Shown here piece after piece: positions 51,527 to 57,825 of a stretch of 64,000 bases of DNA (positions within the stretch are counted from its first letter, which is position 1; each line of letters opens with the position of its first letter). A program made the translations under genes and the position numbers. The notes beneath the pieces are model-generated. The model was not told the origin of the DNA and made no database searches. It was given only the letters and a program-made list of their open reading frames with translations. Location of the stretch: the NCBI RefSeq assembly GCF_004339665.1, contig NZ_SMMU01000005.1, positions 62,001 to 126,000 of the forward strand, given 5' to 3'. The stretch is from Azotobacter chroococcum (lineage in GTDB: Bacteria; Pseudomonadota; Gammaproteobacteria; Pseudomonadales; Pseudomonadaceae).

Positions 51527-51875
51527 ATGACCCTCAAGCATTACGCACTGACCACCCTGGCCAGCGCGAGCCTGACGCTCGCCGCCGACCAGCCTCAGGC
51601 GATGCCGCACAGCTTCACCGCCAATCTCGGCCTGTTCAGCGAATACCGCTTCCGCGGCATCGACCAGACCTTCGGCAGGCCTGCCCTGCAGGGTGGCTTC
51701 GACTGCAGCCATGCCAGTGGCTTCCATGCCGGCAACTGGAACGCCAACCTCAGCAGCGAGCGGCCTGGGCTATCCGGGCGGCCGCCTGGAAAAGGATTTC
51801 TGCGGTGGCGACAAGAGCCGGGGCGGCGACTTCCCTCTGGATACCAACCAAGCAATAAAATTCACCATGCATTGA
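51527..51875 (+). pseudogene. Frameshifted and truncated TorF-like porin remnant
   Basis: Reading from 51527 gives a signal-like start (MTLKHYALTTLASASLTLAA) and then HSFTANLGLFSEYRFRGIDQ and ALQGGFDCSHASGFHAGNW, which resemble the N-terminus of TorF/Gcw_chp outer-membrane proteins. At about 51755-51762 the homology moves to the +1 frame (GYPGGRLEKDFCGGDKSRGGDFPLD), which implies an indel. It then stops at 51873-51875, far short of a barrel of over 200 residues. The start could also be an ATG at 51500 overlapping the kdpC stop. The 3' part is lost where the left 28-base repeat begins. Family call from memory. Confidence 0.65.
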
Positions 51876-51879
51876 AAAC
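51852..51879 (+). repeat. Left copy of a 28-base direct repeat
   Basis: This copy matches 53249-53276 in 26 of 28 bases, including the shared start gcaataaaattcac and end cattgaaaac; both are followed by a gaaaaag stretch. It lies at the broken 3' end of the porin remnant. The pair brackets about 1.4 kb of less GC-rich DNA. Confidence 0.85.
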
Positions 51880-52153
51880 ATGAAAAAGACAGAGACTTTA
51901 TGCCGTTCGACTTGTTACTGCAGAGAGCTACTTCCTGAGCCTGCACGCTTGGCTGGGCCAGTTGGCTTTATCGCTCATAGGCACGAACGGACAAAACCAT
52001 CTTCAACATATTCGAAAGTAGTGTTTGCCTGAGAAATCTGGAAGCCGAGGGGCATCCTGCCTCGGGAATGCCAAGAGCCGTATTCCCTTCGGCTCATTCA
52101 CGAGGCAAGTTTTTCGTAAGCATAAAGCCAAAAGCGATCTTTCAAACAGCCCC

Positions 52154-52250
52154 CTAGTAGTGCGAGTCGTAAATTCGCTGCGAATCCCTTGAGAAAAACG
52201 CGAAGTTACGCATTGAAAGCTGCTTGCGAATTGATGATTCACCGTACTAG
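52154..52250. mobile_element. MITE-like unit 1, 97 bases
   Basis: The unit is bounded by 25-base terminal inverted repeats (52154-52178 and 52226-52250) that pair at about 19 of 25 positions and both end in CTAG. It encodes nothing. Its right end shares the CTAG with unit 2. No transposase is nearby, so it would be a non-autonomous element moved in trans, or a REP-like structure. Confidence 0.6.
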
Positions 52251-52343
52251 TAGGGCGAGTCATAAATTCGCATGCTGTTTTCAGCATATAAGCCCTTGTT
52301 TCTTTTTGAAAAATCGCGGCAAATTTGCGACTCATACCACTAG
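52247..52343. mobile_element. MITE-like unit 2, 97 bases
   Basis: This unit has exactly the same length as unit 1. Its left repeat (52247-52271) matches that of unit 1 in 23 of 25 bases, and its right repeat (52319-52343) is the inverted partner, again ending in CTAG. The interior resembles the reverse complement of unit 1 at about half of its positions, mostly differing by transitions, so the two may be old copies in opposite orientation. Confidence 0.6.
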
Positions 52344-52374
52344 TTGATCATTGTAATTAATCGAGAGGAATTCC

Positions 52375-53160
52375 ATGTCTCGTCGAGTGTGCCTTATCGC
52401 ATCCGTTGCAACGCTCGTGATGGTGACCGCCCAAGCAGAAGAGGAGCCCGCCCTATGCACGGACCGTCCGACCAAAGCCAATAGCGTGTGCACGGTGCCT
52501 GACGGCTTCTGGCAGATCGAAAGCGACGCGTTCAGCTACACCCACTACAGAGATGAGGGCGTCACGACCAACACCTGGCTTGTGCCCAATCCAACGATCA
52601 AATATGGTCTGGATGACAGGTCCGACATCGAGTTCAACTGGGCACCTTATGTGTCGGTTAAAACAGACGATGAACACCGGCTGAATGGCATCGGTGACGC
52701 TTACCTGCGTTATAAACGGCGCCTGACGGACGAGGGCGCCTCAGTTGGTGCTTCGATCATTCCATACGTCAAGATTCCCACGGCGAAGCGCGGTATCGGC
52801 AATGAACGGGTCGAGGGCGGCATCGCCGTGCCGATCAGTTTCTCTCTGCCAAACAGCCTTACACTCACACTGGGTCCGCAGATTGATGCCCTGCTCGATG
52901 CGGATCGAAACGGTTATCATCCCAACATTGTCAACCTCGTGAACCTGAGCGGACCGGTGGCACCCGGGCTTACGCTTTATGGCGAATTGTGGGTGTCTAA
53001 CAACTTCGAGCCGGAAGGAACGTCTAGTCAATCTTCGGCAGACTTCGCTGCGGCGTATGCACTCAGTGAAACAGTGCAGCTCGATGTCGGCGCAAACTTT
53101 GGCTTGAACGACCACACGCCGGACTTCCAGTTCTATACGGGCTTTTCAACACGATTCTAA
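52375..53160 (+). CDS. Outer-membrane beta-barrel protein (phenol-degradation MetA-like/transporter family)
   Basis: The 261-residue precursor has a signal peptide (RRVCLIASVATLVMVTAQAEE). The mature part opens LCTDRPTKANSVCTVPDGFWQIESD, then alternates polar and hydrophobic residues and ends TGFSTRF with a terminal Phe, the outer-membrane insertion signal. The opening resembles the PF13557 group (often annotated MetA-pathway or transporter), known to me only as a family name without firm function. Base composition is clearly less GC-rich than the kdp genes on both sides, and the gene lies inside the direct-repeat-bounded insert, so horizontal acquisition is likely. A GAGAGGAA ribosome-binding site precedes the ATG. 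Confidence 0.7.
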   Translation: MSRRVCLIASVATLVMVTAQAEEEPALCTDRPTKANSVCTVPDGFWQIESDAFSYTHYRDEGVTTNTWLVPNPTIKYGLDDRSDIEFNWAPYVSVKTDDEHRLNGIGDAYLRYKRRLTDEGASVGASIIPYVKIPTAKRGIGNERVEGGIAVPISFSLPNSLTLTLGPQIDALLDADRNGYHPNIVNLVNLSGPVAPGLTLYGELWVSNNFEPEGTSSQSSADFAAAYALSETVQLDVGANFGLNDHTPDFQFYTGFSTRF

Positions 53161-53248
53161 AAACTTCAAATTACCTACCCGGTCATGTTTACAGGCTCCG
53201 CATATTTGTTGACATTATGAATGTAAAAGCCAAACGTATATTGGTCGG

Positions 53249-53276
53249 GCAATAAAATTCACGATACATTGAAAAC
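53249..53276 (+). repeat. Right copy of the 28-base direct repeat
   Basis: Second copy of the repeat at 51852-51879, with two mismatches. It ends 67 bases before the kdpD start, so the DNA to its right is probably native kdpD leader. Confidence 0.85.
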
Positions 53277-53343
53277 GAAAAAGGCGGCCGCAAATATCCA
53301 ATATTTGATTGCCGACATTTTTGAAGGAGGGAGGATAAGAGCC

Positions 53344-56064
53344 ATGCCAGTGATCCCCGAACCAACCACGCGTCGTCCCGATCCGGACGATCTGCTGGCC
53401 AGGCTCCAGTTGGAGGAGGCACGGACCAAGCGGGGCCGCCTGAAGATCTTCTTCGGCGCCTCGGCCGGCGTGGGCAAGACCTTCGCCATGCTGGTCGCCG
53501 CCCGCCAGCAGCTCGTCCAGGGCGTGGACCTGGTCATCGGCGTGGTGGAAACCCACGGACGCCAGGAGACGGCCGTACTGGTCGAGGGGGTCGAGCAGAT
53601 CGCGCTCAAGGAAATTCCCTACCGCGGCCGGATACTGCGGGAATTCGACCTCGACCGGGCGCTGGCCCGGCGGCCGGCGCTCATCCTGGTCGACGAGCTG
53701 GCCCACGCCAACGTCGCCGGCTCCCGCCATCCCAAGCGCTGGCAGGACGTGGAGGAGCTGCTCGCGGCTGGCATCGACGTGTACTCCACGGTGAACGTGC
53801 AGCACCTGGAGAGCCTCAACGACGTGGTCAGCGGGATCACCGGCATCCGCGTCTGGGAAACCGTGCCGGACCGGGTGTTCGACGAGGCGGACGAGGTGGT
53901 GCTGGTGGACCTGCCACCGGACGAGCTGCTGCAGCGCCTGCGGGAAGGCAAGGTGTACCTGCCCCACCAGGCCGAGCGGGCGATCCGCAACTTCTTCCGC
54001 AAGGGCAACCTGCTGGCCCTGCGCGAGCTGGCCCTGCGTCGCACCGCCGACCGGGTGGACGAGGACGTCCAGCAGTACCGCCGCGACCAGTTGGTCACGC
54101 CAGTCTGGCAGACCCATGACACCCTGCTGGTGTGCATCGGCGCCGGCGCCGGCAGCGAGAAGCTGGTGCGCAGCGCGGCGCGCATCGCCGGACGGCTGGA
54201 AACCTCCTGGCATGCGGTCCATGTGGAGACGCCCGACCTGCAACGGCTGCCCCCGGCCGACCGCGAACGCCCCCTGAAGACCCTGCGGCTGGCCCAGGAG
54301 CTCGGCGCGCAGACCGCCACCCTGTCCGGAACCCGCGTGGAGGACGAGGCCGTCCGCTACGCACGGACCCACAATCTGTCGCGGCTCATGGTCGGACGCG
54401 ACGACCCGCCGCTCTGGCGCTTCTGGCAGCGCTCGGTCGCCGACCGGATCGGCCGCCTCGCGGCGGACCTGGACGTGATCCAGGTGGCCCGGGCCGAGCG
54501 GGAAACCCCCCGGCAGGCGCGGCCCGCCAGGGAGCGGATCGCCCCCGCGGACTGGCCGGCCTACGCGCTGAGTGCCGCGGTATGCGGACTGGCCGGACTG
54601 GTCGCGGCGCCGCTCTACCCTTTCCTGGACCTGGCGAACATCGTGATGGTCTTCCTGCTCGCGGTGGTGACGGTCGCCGTCCGCTTCGGCCGCGGGCCGG
54701 CGGTGCTGGCCTCGTTCCTCGGCGTGGCCATCTTCGACTTCTTCTTCGTTCCACCGCGCTTCACCTTCGCGGTCGGCGACATGCAGTACCTGATGACCTT
54801 CGCGGTGATGCTGGTGGTGGGGCTGGTGATCGGCCAGCTCACCGCCGGCTTCAAGTACCAGGCGCAGGTGGCCGGCTGGCGGGAGGCGCGGGTGAAGGCA
54901 CTCTACGAGATGTCGCGGGACCTTTCCGGGGCCCTGGTCCCGGAGCAGATCACCGAGATCGGCAGCCGCTTCCTCGCCACCGAAATGAACATGCGCGCGG
55001 CCTTCCTGCTGACCGATGCCACAGACCGGCTGGTGGTGCCGGCACAGGTCGCGGCCGGCTTTCCGGAGATCGACCCGGGCATCGCCCAGTGGGCCTTCGA
55101 CCACGGCGAGGCGGCCGGCCAGGGAACCAACACCCTGCCGGCCAGCCCGATTCTCTACCTGCCGCTCAAGGCGCCGATGCGCTTTCGCGGCGTCCTGGCC
55201 CTCGAGATGCGCGACCCGGCCCGGCTGCTGGGCCCCGAACAGCGCCGGCTCCTGGACACCTTCGCCTCTCTGATCGCGATCGCCCTGGAGCGGGTGCATT
55301 ACGTCAGCGTGGCCCAGGAAACCATGCTGCAGATGGAGTCGGAGCGCCTGCGCAACTCCCTGCTGTCGGCAATCTCCCACGACCTGCGCACCCCCCTGAG
55401 CGTGCTCATCGGCCTGGTCGACTCCATGTTCCTCAGCCAGCCGGCCCTCGACGAAGCGCAGGCCGGCATCGCCCGCAAGCTGCGCGAGCAGGCCCTGCGC
55501 ATCAACGCCCAGGTGAACAACCTGCTCGACATGGCGCGCCTGCAGGCCGGCCGCATCCATCTCAACCGGCAATGGCAGCCCCTGGAGGAAGTGGTCGGCA
55601 GCGCCATCCGGAGCCTCAGGCCGATGCTGGCCGAGCATCGGCTCAAGGTGGACCTGCCGGACGACCTGCCGCTGGTCGAGGTCGATTCGGTGCTGATGCA
55701 GCGGGTGTTCTGCAACCTCCTGGAGAACGCGGTGAAATACACGCCGCCCGGCAGCGGCATCTGGATCGGTGCCTTCACCTCGGGCCGCCAGATGGAAATC
55801 CACGTCGAGGACAACGGTCCGGGTTTGCCGAAAGGACGCGAAGAGGCGATATTCAGGAAGTTCGAGCGGGGCCAGCAGGAGGGCAGCACGCCGGGCGTCG
55901 GCCTGGGCCTGGCCATCTGCCGGGCCATCGTCGAGGCGCACCGGGGAAGCATCCTCGCCCGCCCGCGACCGGGGGGCGGGGCCTGCTTCGTCATCACCCT
56001 GCCCCTCGGCAATCCGCCGCCCGTCGCACTGGACGATGGGCAATCCCCTCCACCCGGAAACTGA
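53344..56064 (+). CDS. kdpD: Sensor histidine kinase KdpD
   Basis: KdpD senses low K+ or ionic stress and controls KdpE phosphorylation. The 906-residue protein has an N-terminal KdpD domain with Walker A GASAGVGKT at residues 38-46 and a USP-like domain (about 250-375). Four membrane segments lie at about 400-500, followed by a GAF-type region. The HisKA motif SAISHDLRTPLSVL carries His679, and the ATPase domain has LLENAVKYTPPG and VEDNGPGLPKG. I start at the ATG with a GGAGGGAGGA ribosome-binding site; an earlier TTG in frame falls in the repeat and is unlikely. Separation from kdpC by the insert may alter co-expression with the pump. Confidence 0.97.
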   Translation: MPVIPEPTTRRPDPDDLLARLQLEEARTKRGRLKIFFGASAGVGKTFAMLVAARQQLVQGVDLVIGVVETHGRQETAVLVEGVEQIALKEIPYRGRILREFDLDRALARRPALILVDELAHANVAGSRHPKRWQDVEELLAAGIDVYSTVNVQHLESLNDVVSGITGIRVWETVPDRVFDEADEVVLVDLPPDELLQRLREGKVYLPHQAERAIRNFFRKGNLLALRELALRRTADRVDEDVQQYRRDQLVTPVWQTHDTLLVCIGAGAGSEKLVRSAARIAGRLETSWHAVHVETPDLQRLPPADRERPLKTLRLAQELGAQTATLSGTRVEDEAVRYARTHNLSRLMVGRDDPPLWRFWQRSVADRIGRLAADLDVIQVARAERETPRQARPARERIAPADWPAYALSAAVCGLAGLVAAPLYPFLDLANIVMVFLLAVVTVAVRFGRGPAVLASFLGVAIFDFFFVPPRFTFAVGDMQYLMTFAVMLVVGLVIGQLTAGFKYQAQVAGWREARVKALYEMSRDLSGALVPEQITEIGSRFLATEMNMRAAFLLTDATDRLVVPAQVAAGFPEIDPGIAQWAFDHGEAAGQGTNTLPASPILYLPLKAPMRFRGVLALEMRDPARLLGPEQRRLLDTFASLIAIALERVHYVSVAQETMLQMESERLRNSLLSAISHDLRTPLSVLIGLVDSMFLSQPALDEAQAGIARKLREQALRINAQVNNLLDMARLQAGRIHLNRQWQPLEEVVGSAIRSLRPMLAEHRLKVDLPDDLPLVEVDSVLMQRVFCNLLENAVKYTPPGSGIWIGAFTSGRQMEIHVEDNGPGLPKGREEAIFRKFERGQQEGSTPGVGLGLAICRAIVEAHRGSILARPRPGGGACFVITLPLGNPPPVALDDGQSPPPGN

Positions 56065-56071
56065 AGCCCTC

Positions 56072-56764
56072 ATGTCCACGCCAACGCCGCGAGTGATCAT
56101 TGTCGAGGACGAAGCCAACCTGCGCCGCTTCGTGCGCCTGGCCCTGGAAGCCGAGGGCTGCGAGGTCCACGAGGCGGACTCGGTCAGGCGCGGGCTGATC
56201 GAGGCGGGGACCCGCAAGCCCGACCTGCTCATCCTCGACCTCGGCCTGCCGGACGGGGACGGCATCGAGCTGATCCGGGATCTGCGGACCTGGTCCGACA
56301 TCCCGGTCATCGTGCTGTCGGCCCGCACCGCCGAGGCGGAAAAGGTCACCGCCCTGGATGCGGGAGCCGACGACTACCTGTCGAAGCCCTTCGGCTCCGC
56401 CGAGCTGCTGGCCCGGGTCCGGGCGCACCTCAGGCGGCACCGCAGCGGCGCCGAGGGAGCGGAGTCGGTCCGCTTCGGCCCGGTGCGGATCGACTTCGGG
56501 CGGCGCCTGGTGGAAAAGGACGGCCAGCCCGTCCATCTCACCCCGATCGAGTTCCGCCTGCTGGCCTACCTGGTCTCGAACCCGGACTGCGTGCTGACCC
56601 ACCGGCAACTGCTCAAGGCGGTCTGGGGTCCCACCCATGCCGAGGACAGCCATTACGTCCGCGTCTACATGGGCCATCTGCGCAAGAAGATCGAAAACGA
56701 TCCGGCCAGCCCCGACTTCATCCTGACCGAGCCTGGGGTGGGCTACCGCTTCCAGATGCAATAG
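56072..56764 (+). CDS. kdpE: Response regulator KdpE
   Basis: KdpE activates the kdp promoter when phosphorylated. The 230-residue OmpR-type protein has a receiver domain with acidic pocket VEDEAN and phospho-acceptor Asp56 in LLILDLGLPDGDG, the conserved Lys in YLSKPFG, and a C-terminal winged helix (LTPIEFRLLAYLVSN, HYVRVYMGHLRKKIE). It starts seven bases after kdpD. The repeat at 46806-46824 is its probable target. Confidence 0.97.
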   Translation: MSTPTPRVIIVEDEANLRRFVRLALEAEGCEVHEADSVRRGLIEAGTRKPDLLILDLGLPDGDGIELIRDLRTWSDIPVIVLSARTAEAEKVTALDAGADDYLSKPFGSAELLARVRAHLRRHRSGAEGAESVRFGPVRIDFGRRLVEKDGQPVHLTPIEFRLLAYLVSNPDCVLTHRQLLKAVWGPTHAEDSHYVRVYMGHLRKKIENDPASPDFILTEPGVGYRFQMQ

Positions 56765-56769
56765 GGACA

Positions 56770-57582
56770 TCAGGCGGAAGGCGCGCGCCGCTCCGCCGGA
56801 CGCCGCGCGCCAGCCACCAGCTTGTCCACCGCCCTGGCCGCGGCGGCCATGCCGAAGCTGGCGGTGACCATGGTCACCGCGCCGAAGCCGCCGGCGCAGT
56901 CGAGCTTCACCCCTTCGCCGACGAAGCCCTTGCTCTGGCACACCGTGCCGTCCGGCTTGGGGTAGCGCAGCTGCTCGCTGGAGAACACGCAGGGCACGCT
57001 GTAGGTCCGTCCCGGCGTGCGCGAGAAGCCGTAGTCGCGGCGCAGGGTCGAGCGCACCTTGGCGGCCAGCGGGTCGTTGAAGGTCTTGTTCAGGTCGCCG
57101 ACCTGGATCTGCGTCGGGTCGATCTGCCCGCCGGCGCCGCCGGTGGTGACGATGCCGATCTTGCGCCGCTTGCACCAGGCGATCAGCGCCGCCTTGGCCG
57201 CCACGCTGTCGATGCAGTCGATGACGAAGTCCAGGTCTTCGGTGATGTGTTCGGCCATGGTCTCGCGGGTGACGAAGTCGGCCACCGCATGCACCCGGCA
57301 CGCGGGGCTGATGGCGCGCAGGCGCTCGGCCATCGCCTCGACCTTGGGCCGCCCGACGGCGCCCTCGAGGGCATGCACCTGGCGGTTGGTGTTGGTGATG
57401 CAGACGTCGTCCAGATCGAACAGGGAAATCTCGCCGACCCCGCTGCGCGCCAGCGCCTCCGCCGCCCAGGAGCCGACCCCGCCGATCCCGACCACCGCCA
57501 CATGGGCCGCCGCCAGGCGGGCCAGGCCGTCACGGCCATACAGGCGGGCGATGCCGCCGAAGCGCTGATCTTCTGTAATCAT
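56770..57582 (-). CDS. tcdA: tRNA threonylcarbamoyladenosine dehydratase
   Basis: TcdA cyclises the t6A37 modification of ANN-decoding tRNAs to ct6A in an ATP-dependent step and works with the CsdA-CsdE sulfur relay. The 270-residue E1-like protein has the nucleotide-binding VAVVGIGGVGSWAAEALARSGVG, FDLDDVCITNTNRQ, and FVIDCIDSVAAKAAL. I start at MITEDQRFGGIARLYG and reject a long upstream extension. In P. aeruginosa, from memory, tcdA follows the desulfurase directly, which suggests that the kdp locus was inserted between csdE and tcdA here. Confidence 0.94.
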   Translation of the reverse strand: MITEDQRFGGIARLYGRDGLARLAAAHVAVVGIGGVGSWAAEALARSGVGEISLFDLDDVCITNTNRQVHALEGAVGRPKVEAMAERLRAISPACRVHAVADFVTRETMAEHITEDLDFVIDCIDSVAAKAALIAWCKRRKIGIVTTGGAGGQIDPTQIQVGDLNKTFNDPLAAKVRSTLRRDYGFSRTPGRTYSVPCVFSSEQLRYPKPDGTVCQSKGFVGEGVKLDCAGGFGAVTMVTASFGMAAAARAVDKLVAGARRPAERRAPSA

Positions 57583-57825
57583 TGACCTACCTCGCGAACA
57601 GGCGGGTATTATCGACGCTGGCGAGGCGGGATTGAAGCCTTCGCCGTGCTCCCGCGAGCAGCTCCCAGAACTTGCCTGCCCGGTCGTTGCCAAACGGCTG
57701 CAGGCTACGCCAGCCCTGGCGTGGCGGGACAGGCGGGAGCTATACAGGTCAGGGATGGCACAGTAGGATGCGCCGACGGCGTTCGCCGGCTTCCCCTGCT
57801 CCACCCCTTGGAACCTGAATCAGTC

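Larger units (their letters stand above)
51884..52374. other. AT-richer non-coding stretch with palindromic units
   Basis: No credible gene lies here. It holds a nested hairpin at 52059-52106 (outer stem gcctcg/cgaggc, inner stem gagccg/cggctc, followed by a T-run, terminator-like), the two 97-base inverted-repeat units at 52154-52343, and the ribosome-binding site of the following gene. The sequence at 51936-51955 matches the start of kdpA (47089-47108) in 18 of 20 bases, possibly a relic or chance. Confidence 0.6.

Noticed and set aside
52059-52106. Nested hairpin considered as a riboswitch or small RNA
   Set aside because: The stems are short and there is no recognisable riboswitch core; a terminator-like structure is the more economical explanation.
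52003-52335. Open frame of 110 codons on the minus strand in the AT-richer insert
   Set aside because: It runs straight through both 97-base inverted-repeat units and has no family character or clear ribosome-binding site.
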